Source: Acanthosoma haemorrhoidale (Eukaryota; Arthropoda; Insecta; Hemiptera; Acanthosomatidae). From it: 64,000 bases of DNA. The position numbers and the translations under genes are program-made. The notes under the pieces were generated by a model. It saw nothing but the letters and a program-made list of their open reading frames with translations. It did no database searches and was not told the origin of the DNA. Shown here piece after piece: positions 12,201 through 26,060 of this stretch (position 1 is its first letter; every line of letters starts with the position of its first letter). The stretch lies in the NCBI GenBank assembly GCA_930367205.1, contig OV884015.1:81644841-81708840 (forward strand), given 5' to 3'.

Positions 12201-15200
12201 TTGCTTTTTCCTATTTATATCGTTGTCTATTTTATGGCTCTACCTGTTTATTATATTATTATACGTATATTTATAGGCTTAATATATAACCCTATAATAG
12301 GTGATGCAATATATGGAAAAGTGAAGGTTTTCTCTTTTATTTTTATTTGTGGAGTAGCAAACAGCAATATGTCGTTGCTGTTTGCAATTAAGATTTTGAA
12401 ATGGCGTTTTGATATCTCGAAGATGTTCGATATAATGGAAACAATTGATTGTGAGCCACTATCGACAATCATATTTCCCGCTTTAACAGTGATTATAATT
12501 GGTTTAAAATGTACTCGCATAGTTTTTTTTTTTATTCTTGTTCCAATTCAGAGCAAAAAGAACACCAACAAAAAATTTGTATGCTCGGCGCTAGATATGA
12601 TAGTAGTCAATATGACTACGATGGTCATGTAAACAAAGGCGAATAACTGTCAAGCTCGATTATCATAAGCGGTCAAGGTCAATGATTACGACGTGATTCC
12701 CTCTTAGACTCAAATCCTAACAGTTAGCAACCGGTAATCTCGCACATATACATACTTCTTTGTCATCTATTAGCAAAAATGACCTTTATCAAAATCTTGT
12801 TTATTTTTTATGACGAATAACAAGAAGAGAGGAATTAGAAAATACGGTTTTCAGTTCACCCATTGGTTTTAACTCGCCAAGAGGAGGAAAAATATTCAGC
12901 AATGTTCTATGGTGGCACTCAATTTTATTTTTTGGGACTTATTTGAAATTTGTAAAGTTCTTGATTTTCTCCTTGATGTTTAGGGGAAAAAATCTTTCAG
13001 GGCTTTAAATAAGCTATTTAACTTCTGAGTTATATGACTTGACTGACCAAGTACGTAAATCCACTGGGGAAGTATATTAAATGGAAGCTAGCTTTGAAAA
13101 TGTAAGCGTTTTACGTTTTGTAACTTTTTTTTTTCGATTAAAGATGCGAAGTTGTATAGATTTACTAATTATTTTTATGAATAAGTTCATACCGAATCTG
13201 AAGAGAGAAACTTTAATTTCAAATGGGAGGAACGGCGACAGACGGCTTGTGTTTGTAGTATGTACGTGAAGGTTTGATTTTTGCTGATAACGGGAAGTAT
13301 GAAGAAAAACCCAATAAAACTGAGAAAAAATCTGCCCTGTTTTTTTAATTTTTGAGTTTATCAGTTCGCTGCTCAGATACTATTTAAAATGCAAAGCTAT
13401 ATTTTTCTCACAGTTTAGTAATTATTAGAAAAAAATTCAATAGATACAGCGTTAAAAGTAATTAGAAATTTCTTTTCCACCTGAAGTCTTGTATATATAT
13501 TTTTTTATTATTATCCATATCTCAGTATTTCAATTTTTTTTTTTTTTTTTTTTTTTTGCCGATTTTAATGATTAAATGAAGCAATTTCGGTCAAGAATCT
13601 CGCATTTTTTTTATTCTGAATCATTTAAATAACATTAGAAATATTCTCTGGCTGGCATGCCGACCATCCCTTGATATTTTTTTTGTCACTTTTTACTTCC
13701 TTTAATTTGTTTACATGTTTACACTGTACAAAGTTTTTAGTTACAGTAATCAAAATTAATCATTGTTATTTAATTTTAAAAAATATGTCGAGGCCACTGA
13801 CCCTTGGTAACAAATTATCATTTAAATCTTGATAAAACATTTATTTTTATCATCATCCATTACATCCCTCCATCGTTTTTTTTTTGTTATTAATTCCTGG
13901 ACAAAATTAGCGCATCACTTCATTTTTCATATCATGGGATAGATTAAACTACAAACTCTCATATTTTTGTTTCTTGAGATATTTATAATAAAGATAATTT
14001 TTTTGTAACATGATCAACATTAGAACAGTAAGTAAGAAAAAAAAAAAACTAGGGAAAATGTTACAAACCGTTTTAATGTGTGAATCATATCGAACAATGA
14101 ATCACAAACACGGAATTAATTAGAAAAAAATGTTAACAGCGTTAGTATCTGGCAACACCTGCTCTTGCTTGTCTAACAGCTTCCAGTCATCTTGGCATTG
14201 ACTGGATGTAATGGGCAATGTCCTGTTGAGGAATGTTCGCCCATTCTTGCAATAATGCGTTTTGAAGTTGGTCCATGATTCCAAACTCTTCCCATTCAGG
14301 GAGTAACTGTAGAAGATGTGGGCAAGGTGGACCAAGGACTTCTTCATCCAAATATGACCATTCCACAATGCTCTCAGCCTTAAGACAGAGGTTCCATACA
14401 AGTCTTCAACTTTTAAATGAACTTCATTTGGCCAGAAACATGGTGATTTTAGACCGAACAATAAGATGACATCTGTGCGAAACGAATCTGACCTCCAAAC
14501 GGCCTGCCTCTTGCACACTTCTCACCAGACAAGATTAAGTAGCCAGACTTGAATTTTCACAGGAGTATGAAAATTGGACAATCGGTGATTAGAGAGTGGG
14601 TTTGTTCAATGACGAGTCATTCTCATATAGTCGGATAAGGGTACTATGACAACCATATGGCATACCCCTTTTCGTGAAATGAAGGCTTCTGACATGCACG
14701 AAAAGTTCGAGGTCCCCACCATCACCGAAGCCATCAAAAGAAGACATATCAAGTTCTTTGACTCGATGAAACACAGTCTAAACCCTCTATTCCGAGACAT
14801 GACACCCCCACCACTACCGGCACGATGGCAACTCACAAGATCGAATAAAGCAGACCAAATGGTGGACATCGCGGCGCTTGGCCCACCAACAACAAGCCTC
14901 TAACGTGCACCCAACACTGATATCAGACTAAATAAGACTGCACTGCATGCCTAGAGAGACTCTAGGCCCAACCTCCACCGAGGCTTCCCACACTTCTTAA
15001 TCCTCTCACACCACCTTCAAGCAGGTACTCTTAGTACAAGGATCCGCTCAACCCAAATATTCCTTATTTTTCCCTCATCCTGAATTTCTAACTAGAGAGC
15101 TTAGAGAAAAAAAAAAAACTATGACAACCTAAAAAGTGGTTTGCTGCATTAATCTTTATAAAATTTTCTCATGGGGCACATTTATATAGTTTGCTTGTTT

Positions 15201-18200
15201 AAACAGTAATCACCATATAAAAAAATATATTTTCTTGGCTGTATGAATACTGATAGATTATCATGATGTTCCGTCTATTTTGACAATGATGTAGGGTTTA
15301 GAAAAATAAAGTTTCGAAGAATATCAATAGTTTTCAGTACCCTTGAACTTAGAAATTAAAATCAGTAGTTTTACTGAATGCAAAAAACATTAAAGATGTA
15401 TAAGTATAGTACAATATCAGTATTTGATAAAGTGTGTGGTTTATCAATTGTGGTAGTAGAGAAACTAGGCTTGCTTGTATCCTTGAAAGTTGTCTTGCTT
15501 GTGCAATATTACATATTTTCATTATTTCACTTAATTAAATATAGGGATTTCTATGATGTGAATAGTTCTTATTAATGATTAATAATACATTTTGTAGTTA
15601 TGAGTGGATTATTTTATGGGGTATGTACTTTGGTTGATCAATAAATTTTGTTGAAAATCTAAAATCTTTCTTTCAGTAATCCACTCATTTCTAAATTCAT
15701 AGCCAACCTTGAACACACAGTTTTTTATATATTATAGGTTTTCATTGAAACTGAGGACCCAAAAGACATACCTCGGATTCGTGTCATACCAGAGCGAAGG
15801 AAACGAAGAACATCTGATGTAATTGATTCCATGGGTGATACGCCTCCATTAGATAAAAGCTATTTCCCCACCGATTATCTAGATCCTGGTTCGCCCCCAC
15901 CTACTCCAGGTAAATAGTGATATTAATTTATTTTTTTCCATGAAAATCTACCTTTAATTAATGTTTTGCTGCTAGCAATATACAAATGAGTAATCTTTAA
16001 ATGATTATTTATTGCCCAAAGGAAAAAAAAAAAATCAGTACTCTTTCAAACTTGAGATACCTACCAAACATTGTCATAATTATGTTATTCAATAAGTAAT
16101 CTCACAGACTTTACATAGGAACTTTGCCATTTCACCTCACCTGAACCCCTGCCCCAATTTCATTTTTCTTTTGCATTGACATATTTTTGTAGTCTCTCAA
16201 AATATGTGCCCCACAAAAAAACTTTAGCATTTATACAGATACAATAGATAGATTTACATTCAATGCTTGTGTTCTTTTCTCCCTTAGACTTTATTTGGTA
16301 TGATTTTTCTCTGCATATTTTTCTTTTCCGGTGAAACATACTATCCAAAAATAATATGGTGCTTATGCAAAACGCATGGAAAGCAGATTCAATTTTTAAT
16401 CATTTAAATTAGGCATAAAAGGGAATTAAAATCTTATAAAAAATTTATAAAACTGACTAGCACCAAAACTTTCCAGGAAATCAGCTTTCATTTGTTTAGT
16501 CTTTAAGGATTTGATAATTTATGACAATGGATTCAAATAATTATCATTGCTTAAAAACAATCATGCTTTTGGGCCAATAACATAAATAAAATATGATAGT
16601 ACTGCTTTGAAATCCTTTTACAGCATTTGAATGTTTTGAGGAGTACTGATTCTGTTTTTTTTTTAAATATATGCCATATGGTTTTTTTAATGTTTTTGTT
16701 TCTGATTTTGATAATGTTGAAATAGTTTTATGTGTGTGGATAGTTAGTGAATTTTCGTTTTTGTTTCCACATTAGCTAGTACACTGTATAATTGCTAATA
16801 CTTATTCTTTTACCACTAGTAATAGTTTCCACTTCTTCATTGGATTTCAGTGGACTTCTTCATTTCTTCATATTAACTTTAAAATGGATGGTTGACAAAT
16901 AACTTTTCATTACAACTTACACATATTTTGATACACACACATACATTTATATAGTTACTCTGTAAACTATCATCATAACATCATCTATAAACTAATCAAC
17001 TAACATCATCTCATGGGATCCTTTTATCGCTACCAAAGGGACTTATTTAATTGTCATTATCTGTCATTTGATATGAGATGACTCTTTTAAAAAAATAATC
17101 CTAATTTTCAATGTATTTCTTCCAGTAAGTTATTAAAATTAAATTTTATTTCAGGATCAGATTTGGGATATTATAGTACTTGTGGTCTCTCGTCGCCCCC
17201 CTCTCTGCTAGATTATAAACCTGTTTGGTCCAGATTCAGCAGTCTGAGCATCGATGGACCCTCATTGGAAGAGAAAAAGATGATGCCTTGGGATCAGACA
17301 GATGCTGATGATGAGTCAGATGCCAAACCCAATCGCGATCCAAGGTAATGTAAAAACATTATTTTGAGTTATCTAAGGTATTTATTTTCTGCAGTAACCC
17401 TACAAGAAGGAAGTCTATTGACCTATTTGTTCTATGCTACTTGTACATTGTACATTTTGTAGATAAATTACAGAATAGAATTACTATGGTAATTAGTAAT
17501 TTACAAGTTAAGTAACTGGAAAGAGATTAACAAAAAAGAAAAAATAAGAACGAATAAAAGAATTTAAAAGAGAGAAATTATTTACCTTAATCATGTATGT
17601 TCAAAAGAAATGTGAGTCATTGTTTTTCAGTCTTGTTCCATCTGTATAACCATTCTGTCAAATTTTAAAGGTGCAAGTAAATATATATGAAATTTGTAAT
17701 CCTTCTGCCTAGTCACCACGATGTCCAAGCTGTTATTGTCAGTAAGTTAATTTGCCTCAATAGTTGTAGATTTCGGTGTTTAATGTCCAGTTTAATTTTT
17801 TGTCCAATGTAAATCCCTAAGTGAATTTTGACGGAAAAGTAGATTTTTGCAGGTTAAAATAAATTTTGTGTTCATTAGCTCATTTTTTAAATAAATTTTT
17901 TGTGGCGTGATTAAATGGTTGTATGTATCCAAAAAAATTGGATTTATAATGTTGCCGGCAAAAGCAAAGATTTCTGTGTTGTCTCTTAAGTCTTGTTTGA
18001 GTAAATGGTCTACTATAAGGTTACAAAAACTGGAGAACATCATGATCCTGGCGGTGTTGCGATTATTGAGTGTTTTCTTTCTCTATTATGAGAGTTCTGA
18101 AAAAATTTTAACTTGGTTTTCCAGTTACATTTTTCCTGCACCACGTGCACCACGCAACACGTGTGTTGAGCAATTTAAAAATAGATATTAAAAATAGCAA

Positions 18201-21200
18201 CGGTTTCAAGGTCTCTCAGATTATTGTTTTTTAAATTTGTTGGTGTCATATTTTTTAAGAGAAACCCAGATGGATTGTGGCACTGCAATTTCCAATATGC
18301 CCTATAATAGCTGCAGGACATTAAGATAAAAGTTTTTGTTACAGTATTGCGTGTTTTGTGTAATCCCTTATTGTTGTTAAAACTGTTTCAGTAAAGGGTT
18401 TGTATACATACATATATTATTTATTTTTAATTAAAGATATGAGTTTCATGATAATTTTTTCTAATCTTACAAAGAAGTAATTTACTTATTGTTGTATGCT
18501 ATTTTATAAATTAGACTTAATTTTGGTCACTTCAGTTACTAATTGTGGTTCCCATTTTCAGTTATTTTGCTCAAAACTCTGCAGTAGGACAAATGCCAGT
18601 CGCTCGAGATAGCGAAGTGTACAACATGAATAATGTGCGTCGGGGATATGCCCATATCTTCAATCATGATGTTTTCAACCAAATGCCCGAGCGAAAAGGA
18701 TCAAAAATAGATGTAGATATACTTCAATCAACCTACAAATTATTGGGTTTTGAAGTTAAAGTGCATGATAATTTGGATTTGAAAGGAATTACTAATATCA
18801 TTCAATCAAGTAAGGCTTATAAATTAATTCGTTGTTTTTATTTTATATATATATATGTTTCCAATCAAATTAAAATTGTAACTTTCAGTTCTCATAAAGT
18901 TTTTATTTATTATAATTATTATTTGTGTAAGTTACAATGACTGATAGAGAACAGAAATATTTTTACGCAAATGACATTATTGTATGTGCAAAAATAATAC
19001 GGTAACAACTGAAAGACAAAATCAGGAACACTATTATTTGACATATGCAGTTTCGGTTCCTAAAAGAATTAGTGTTAAGATACATTGCTTATATACTGAC
19101 AGTCTAAGAAACATAAAAATTTTCAAAATGTGTTCAGCAGTTCTTCTAGATCCTAAGTTCTTCTTAGGATCTTATACAAACAAATAAATGTTCTTTACCC
19201 AGGGTTGCAAGTGTAGACAGTAAATGGAATGAATTTTATCTATAATATAAAATCAAATTAATTTTATTTACATATAATCAAAAGTATTATAAGTACAGCA
19301 TAACAATTCTAGAGTAAAATATTTTATAACTTCATTTTTAGTTTAGTTTTTAGAATCGGTTACTATTCATTTCAGTAACCATAAAAACTATAAATTCGAC
19401 ACTAATATAAGTTGTTTTCGATTATTTTTACATTTCACTCCCTAGGGGTATCTAATCCCAAGTTTTTTCTTTTTTACCAGGTTTAGTGTTAATTGATCTA
19501 GACATTCCAGAGTTATGCTGGAACATTCTTACATCCATAAGCACACATAGAGAGGGAGATATTACCTTAAGGAATTATCTCAATCTTTTATTACTTAAAA
19601 AAATGACCTTCAATTTTGGTAAATTTTACATTGTTATTATTTATTTCTCCCTATTTCAGTTGCTGAAGAAGATTACTCGGACTGTGACTGTCTCTCTATT
19701 TCTATTTTGACGCACGGGCAAAATCCCAATCTTCTCTTCTCTTATGATTACATATACTCTTTTGATCAGTTATGGCAGACTTTTACACCTGACAAGTGTC
19801 CAACATTAGCTGGGAAACCAAAAGTATTTTTTGTACAGGTATATAACTAATCCTTACAACATATATTGTGCATGCAGTTTATATAGATGATTTTTTTTTT
19901 TAGATACTCAACTTTATGCTTTAAATATGTCTTTCAGGCTTGTCGGGGACAAAAGCTAGACTCTGGAATTAGTTTAGTAAAACGTTCAACAGAAACTGAT
20001 TCAGGATGTGACTCTTATAAAATTCCGAACATGGCAGATTTTCTTATTGCTTACAGCACAGCCGATGGTAATTTTACACATTATATCAAGTTATTATAAA
20101 TAATGTTAAAATGTAAATTAATTGTCAGTGCTAATTTTTGTTAAGCTTTAATTTAATTCCAGATGTCAGTTATACCTCAATTTCTTTTCTCAGCACTAAA
20201 ACAAGCTTAAAAACAGCATATGGATAGCAAAACAAACTTAAAAATAGGAACATGGAATGTACGATCCCTCTTTAGAGTAGGTGCCTTCCAATAACTCAGA
20301 AAAGAAGCTCAGAAATACAAATTGGGGGTTTTGAAGGTGAAGGAAGTGAGATGTACAATTAGAGTAGTAGAGCTCTAGAGGAAAGACTATGCCTTGCTGT
20401 CAAGCTGAGACAAAGAAAATCATAAGCATAAGTTTGTTAATGCTTCTGTTATTGAAAAAACTAAAAGTTACGATCATGGATTTCAAGCCAGTCTTAGACA
20501 AAATATGCAAGCTCTGAGTCCAGGAAGAGTTCACCCATCCTCTGACTGAAGATAAAAAAGACAAAAAGAAGATTCCTAGAGGAACACCTAGGTGTGTGTA
20601 GGATACAGTGTATGGTGATTGCCAATCTTATCACATGAAAAATACTGGGAGAATTCAATGCTCAGATATAGAAAAGGCTCATGTCAGGACAATGTATGGG
20701 CCCAAGTACCAATCGCAACATGAAAGCTGGTAAATTTAGCAGCACCAAAAGCCTATGAAGTGATGAACACCACATTTTATCTTAGCATCCTTGATGAAAA
20801 GCAGAAGTGGCATTCTCCTGATGTGATAGTACAAATCAAATTGACCCATTCTTATATCAAACAAACTTCAGCAGTTTGAATGATGTGATATCATAGCTCC
20901 CTACGATGTGACAGTAAAGCTTAATCATTGAATAAGTTTCACCTCCAGAAAACCTACTGCTAAGGACAAACCTGCTAAACTTAAATGTTATTAAGATTGT
21001 CTTGTTAAAAGGAACAGATTTGTAACATCCCTGCAGAAGAATACAATGCGAAAAGCAGTTAAAAGAAGATGGCAAGAATTAAAAATTAATGAAAAATGAA
21101 AATTACTACTAGATCTTATTATCCACCTTTTATTTTTGTTGTTATTAATAATCTTACTAATAACTGTCTCTCCAAATGATCTTATTCTTAAAATTCAAAA

Positions 21201-21697
21201 TGACCAACAGTTTAATATGTATCATTCCATACACTATTCTTGTTTTACTTTTATCTACCACTTATTATTATTCTCGTTAATAACACTTGCTACTCTGTTT
21301 AAACACCTCCCTTTTTTTTCTTGTTATTATTATTCCGGTTCTGTTTCAAACCTGCGCTGTATGTCAAAACATTGTCCATCTTTCATCAACTTAAGCCAAT
21401 ATCTCAACAAATGCATTCACTTAACTTGCAGTATCTTATCCGTTTTTATTTTCAGGGTTTTATTCATGGCGGAACCCAGAAAATGGAACTTGGTTCATAC
21501 AGTCGCTTTGCAGAGTCCTTCGAGAACATCATGAAACAAAGGATCTCTTGAGCATGATGACAATAGTCAGTCGTATCGTTGCAGTTGAGCATGAATCATA
21601 TAATGATACCCGTTTAGATCGGCATGCTCAAAAGCAAGTTCCCAGCATCAGCAGTACTCTCATCAGAGATCTTTATTGGAAACCCAAAAATTCATGA
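9241..21697 (+). CDS. Effector caspase (Drice/caspase-3 type), 7 coding exons
   Basis: This is a cysteine protease that cleaves after Asp during apoptosis. Exons: 9241-9291 (or to 9297), 15738-15909, 17155-17344, 18562-18809, 19660-19838, 19938-20067, 21456-21697. All have GT/AG borders and matching phases, giving about 403 residues. Catalytic His239 is in LTHGQ and Cys282 in QACRG. The Asp pocket is complete: RRG at 164-166, Gln of QACRG, and [11 protein letters not shown] in the last exon. Likely cleavage sites are DESD (127-130) at the end of the propeptide and TETD (298-301) between large and small subunits. The 140-residue N-terminal region has no CARD or death-effector pattern that I recognise and is longer than in most effector caspases. 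The start codon follows an acceptor at 9237, so exon 1 is the first coding exon; upstream exons are not seen. Confidence 0.92.
9439..10169. other. Start of caspase intron 1
   Basis: This is non-coding sequence with two C homopolymers, near 9567-9580 and 9760-9768. It is less AT-rich than its surroundings, so it may be old transposon DNA, but no family is recognisable. Confidence 0.35.
10170..11760 (+). mobile_element. jockey-like LINE relic, internally deleted
   Basis: Read with frameshifts and stops, the plus strand gives an endonuclease start ([19 protein letters not shown]), as in jockey-clade ORF2. Further on it gives the RT stretch [14 protein letters not shown] followed by [19 protein letters not shown], where ADDTA is the reverse-transcriptase catalytic box. 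Then come [14 protein letters not shown] and a C-terminal region near 11600-11760. The spacing between endonuclease and RT boxes is too short, so a middle section is deleted. It lies in caspase intron 1 in the sense orientation. Confidence 0.75.
12105..12632 (+). CDS. Hypothetical 175-codon hydrophobic open frame
   Basis: I do not recognise this frame. It has several strongly hydrophobic segments (residues about 30-65, 75-95 and 120-150), rich in Ile, Phe and Tyr, with a basic patch between them. That could suit a fragment of a multi-pass insect chemoreceptor, but AT-rich non-coding DNA yields similar composition by chance. No splice pattern or flanking homologous exon supports it. It lies inside caspase intron 1 on the same strand. 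Confidence 0.2.
   Translation: MERMRSLITITNWPIRQIAILSHSQKKVLIKNLLFPIYIVVYFMALPVYYIIIRIFIGLIYNPIIGDAIYGKVKVFSFIFICGVANSNMSLLFAIKILKWRFDISKMFDIMETIDCEPLSTIIFPALTVIIIGLKCTRIVFFFILVPIQSKKNTNKKFVCSALDMIVVNMTTMVM
14120..14665. pseudogene. Tc1-like transposase relic, internally rearranged
   Basis: On the plus strand, about 14325-14660, the translation resembles the Tc1 helix-turn-helix and first catalytic region ([47 protein letters not shown]) with stops between. On the minus strand, about 14290-14120, it resembles the Tc1 C-terminus ([34 protein letters not shown], then a stop). A Tc1 transposase has both parts on one strand, so the C-terminal part has been inverted or comes from a second insertion. 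Confidence 0.6.
14650..15118 (+). mobile_element. jockey-like LINE 3' end with poly(A) tail
   Basis: The first part encodes a typical jockey ORF2 C-terminus ([20 protein letters not shown], then LNPLFRDM). A GC-richer 3' untranslated region follows and ends in 12 adenines (15107-15118). The last 140 bases match the insertion at 54079-54277, which defines a repeated LINE family. The copy is 5' truncated. Confidence 0.75.
15119..19659. other. Caspase introns between exons 1 and 5
   Basis: Outside the exons at 15738-15909, 17155-17344 and 18562-18809 this is AT-rich intron. I see no second gene, RNA gene or clear transposon in it. Confidence 0.5.
20200..21090 (+). mobile_element. RTE-like LINE endonuclease relic
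   Basis: In caspase intron 6 the plus strand gives [17 protein letters not shown], the N-terminal signature of apurinic-type endonucleases of RTE/CR1 LINEs. It is followed by VLKVKEVRC and, further on, weak matches to the rest of the domain (YEVMNTTF and WHSPD, where the family usually has STMF and WTSPDG). Stops and shifts are frequent, so it is dead. Confidence 0.6.
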
Positions 21698-21806
21698 TTG
21701 TGCCTGATAACGTTTTCCTTCTCATTTGGATGGTGGATCCAGTATCAGGATAATTTTAACTTGTTTTTAAGAGAAGTCTTTCAGTATGTGTTAATTGTGT
21801 GTTATT

Positions 21807-21812
21807 AATAAA
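21807..21812 (+). terminator. Caspase polyadenylation signal
   Basis: AATAAA lies 110 bases after the caspase stop codon, at a usual distance for a short 3' UTR. Confidence 0.6.
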
Positions 21813-24800
21813 AAAATAGTAATTAGCCTTGGGGGGGGGTTTGAATTATGAAAAATTAGTTTCATGTCTTATTTTCTAACACATATTGTAGTTTTTCTTC
21901 TTATCTAATTATAAGTTAAATGTCACAATGACAGATATGTTAGATATTAATAATTAATAATTGACATTTTTATAAAAATCCAGATCAGATATTAATCCAG
22001 AGGAATTTTAAGAACACCCTTGAATACGCATTAAATAGTTCTGAGGATTATAATGTTATAATTCTTTTCTGTAATTTCAAAGGAAACTCATTTTTTTAAT
22101 AAAGCAAAACACTTAACGTAAAAATGTTGATTAATATCATGTCCATTATGTAATTATGTATTTGTAACATTTAAGGTAAAAATATATTATCCAGATAAAG
22201 ATATCCTTTTGTTATTATCTTTATTAGTATGTTAGTTAATTTCTGATATATATATATTATTATTTTTTTTTACCTTACTAATTTTATTGCAATTATCAAA
22301 TTTAATCACATGCTCCAGCCGTATTGCCAATGTCTTTCGAAATTATATTTTTCATTTTTCAGTATAAAAAATATTTACGTTTTAGTAGAAACTTCAATGA
22401 ATAACAAATCAATCATATATAATCAATATACAAAATATTTGTATTTCATTTAATACAGTCGTAAGAGAAAATAATAAAAAATTAATAAAAGAAATGTATA
22501 AAAATTGGTAGTTGAAAAAAAATGTTTAAAAGTATATTTTTGTTAAGAGCTATTAGTTCTAAAAACTGAAAACATGTTATGTAATTTTTATATAAACCAT
22601 TAATTTGTTATGTAATTGTTTTTAATTATTCATAAAATGTTATGCCATATAGAGAATAAAGAAATGTTAGTTTATCAACATTGTCCTGCTTCATTAATTT
22701 GGATTATTCACTCTGTAATAGAATTATTGTATATGTGTTATATACATTTTATTAATAAAAATATAGAAGCAAAAAATTACAGAATTCATAAATATATTTG
22801 CAATTTATTATCTGTAGCTTCAAAATAAAAATAATATTAATAATATTGATGGTTGGGAACTTGAACCAATTTGTGGTCTCTTTATGATTTTAAATTTAAT
22901 TATTTTTTCTGTTTTATATTATTTTTGAACAGGTTACGCCTCTTCATGTTGATCGATTCATATTCTTTTATTTTTTGTGAACACAGAACACACTTTTTGA
23001 GTAATTAGTTTTTCTTTATATATTGTATAACTAGTTCAGAAAAATAGGTTGATTGTGCTAAACACATCAAATTATTTAGTTTAACTTGTTTGTTTATAAT
23101 GTCCTTATAAATGTTCCATGCAAAGAATTCACATAGATTATCAATTCTTTTAACTAATATATTAGCTATTGGTTTGAAGTTAACCTGCTCTATGTTAGTA
23201 TTCACAACATGTATGTGTTATAAGGAAATAAGGGCATTAAAACACCTTAAATGAAACTTTGATCTCGATTCTAGTTTAGTTGCAAAACACTGTGATCCGA
23301 AAATTATTATTCGATTAAACAAAATTACTACTATTAGAATGATTTCAAATTTTAATATTATATATTTATATGCGTATAGAAATAAACGGCATCGTTATTT
23401 TTATCGCTTAAATTTCTTTGCCCAATGCATGTCAGGAATGTTCATTTTCGCATGTTGATAAAAAGTGAGATATTTTTTTTCCAATAAATATATGGATCTC
23501 AATTTTTTTTTATTTTGTAAATTAAATTTACTTAAATGTTATTTTTCTAATAATAATGATTTATTAGTTTAATTATAATTGATAATTGATTGATATTTTA
23601 TAATAAGTTTTTCTAAAATAATTAGTATATTAGTTAAATCAAATTTTATAACTGTGTAAATCTATAAATTATGCTTGTATTCGCTAATCATACAATTTTT
23701 TTTTAATTAAGTGTTCAATATTGTTATAAATTTATTAATTAATTGTAATTGTTTTATCTGTACATCTCTTTTGTTAATGTGTTGCTTATGCTGTTATTGC
23801 ATTCAAATTTTTAAAAAGAAAAAGTGTTTTAATGATCTACTCTTTTTATAAGCTACTTCAGAAGCACTTTATGACTTTTAAGATATGTGTAATGAAGGCC
23901 TTTAAAGCTAAAAATTTTTAAAGCCGATAATTTTTTTATATTTGCATTATAAAGTTTTTCAGGATATAAAGAATATATTGTATTTTATATTTATACAAAA
24001 GTTATAAACAATTAAAATATATGCCTAACTTGAGAAGAAGAAGGAAGAATGTCGAGTTAATGATCGAGAGTTAATGATTTGAAGGAGAACTAGTTTCTTC
24101 TAAATAATTTTATCTTATTGTTGCTTTCATAGCAAGTAAAAAAAATTATGACAACTTTCAAATAAATATTTAATGTTTAATTCACTTATTGCCGTATATT
24201 TTTTCAGACAAGTAGTTGTATCATGATTAAAATATAATTTTCTGCACTAATTTTTTAATGGTTAACAGAGTTGGGTCAAAAACTTTCATGAAATTATTAA
24301 TCTACTTCTTCTTTTTAAGAAAAAACACTTAATTGTAAAGATAACTTAGATCAGTATAAATTATTCCGTTAAATAAAAGAAAATTTAAATTAGGTATTCA
24401 TAACTTGCCATTTTTATTAAGTTACGTGTTAGTGGTTTTCATGTATAAGTTAATGAACTGATTTGGCTGTTCAACATTTCTTAATATTCCGTGATGCTCC
24501 ATGACTAATGATATTAACTTAAATAATTAGGAAAATTGTCTTTCATTGTACACTGCCAAATAGCCTTTGGTGTTGTAGTAATTAGTAAGTGACATATGTG
24601 AGTTTTTTTCTTTACTTAAGTGATTAGTGTAATGTGGTATCATTTTAAAGCTGTTAAAATGCATGGTGGGATCATACAGTTCAATTGTATGAACTTTGAT
24701 TATTGAATTCAAATGTAGATTCAATTTGATAATGACATCATATTTTATTTTAAATAAAGTTAGAAAAAGTGAAATATTAAGTTTTCAATCAGCTTGCAGT

Positions 24801-26060
24801 TTGTATACTTTTTACTTCAGTTAAATTTAGAACCAGTTTATTCATATTATATACCTAAATATACTTATTTTCAAATATATAATAGTTTATTGGAAAAGTC
24901 CTTCTACCCAATATGATCATATCCATAAATTGTTATTGTTCTGTATTTAAATTCACCTTATTAAAAAAACAATAAGCACTGGTGCCAACAATCGCGGATA
25001 AAATATTTTGGCTGTTCCCACAGAAATAATTCTTAGAATTTGTTTAATTTAAAAAAGGAAATAAGACACAAGAATATTTGGTATATTTTAATATATTATG
25101 GCACCAATATACACACCAAATGCTCTCCATTGATTGGCAACTTTAAAACTATGTCACGATGAACCCCTCTTAACAGTCATCAGCTACATACACAAGCATG
25201 CAATGGCTATTGTGGTGGTACTTGTGTCTTGGTATTTTTATTTAATTCCTGCCATAAAACATATTCTACTTTAAAAAGTAACAAATTAATCGGATTATTT
25301 TCACTTTCCACCAGTTATACCTTAGGTCACTCCTTTAATGTTACTTAAAAAACACCTTCAGGTCACCACTAATGGGGGAGTTTGACTGCCATAAAATATT
25401 GTTATGCTTACAGCATTAACATATTTTTCCTTGATTATGTAAAAATTAAACTAAAAGAAGTCCACCATAATTTATGTACTATTTTTTTTATTTTATTTTT
25501 TGTCAAATGAACAAACAGTAACAGTAGAAACACAAGAACTTCAACACCTGTCATATGTTATTTAGTCAAAGCTTAGGTTTTGTGTTGATGGTTCCCCAAG
25601 ACCAATACTTTTTACATCTTTAAAAACTAAAGCTGCAAAAACATTATGAATATACTTCACACTTTCGATAACAGTTTTAATCACTATATATTTGTAGACA
25701 GATATTAGATATTATTTATTACTTTGGAAATCAAGGTCTTAAATTTGATACCATATTCAATATGATAGAAAAATATTTGATTTTCTATTCACCCTTTATT
25801 GCTTTATTTTTCGCATCATCCTGTAATGTACACCTAAAATATCATTTATTACCTATAAAGAAATCATTGGGTTGAAGTTGTCTATACAATGTTAATGACT
25901 ACTTGTAACTATGGATTGAAATACCCCCCAAAAATTATATATTATTAGTTAGAGAACTAAAATCTTTAATTTGATACTAAATAGCTTAACTACAGATGTT
26001 TTTTAATACCAACTAATAATGAATGGCATTTATTTACTCATGTTTTATGGAAATGGCTAT
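21813..26060. other. AT-rich intergenic stretch
   Basis: This stretch lies between the 3' ends of the caspase (+) and protease (-) genes. I see no exon, RNA gene or recognisable transposon, only short chance open frames and homopolymers. Confidence 0.5.
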
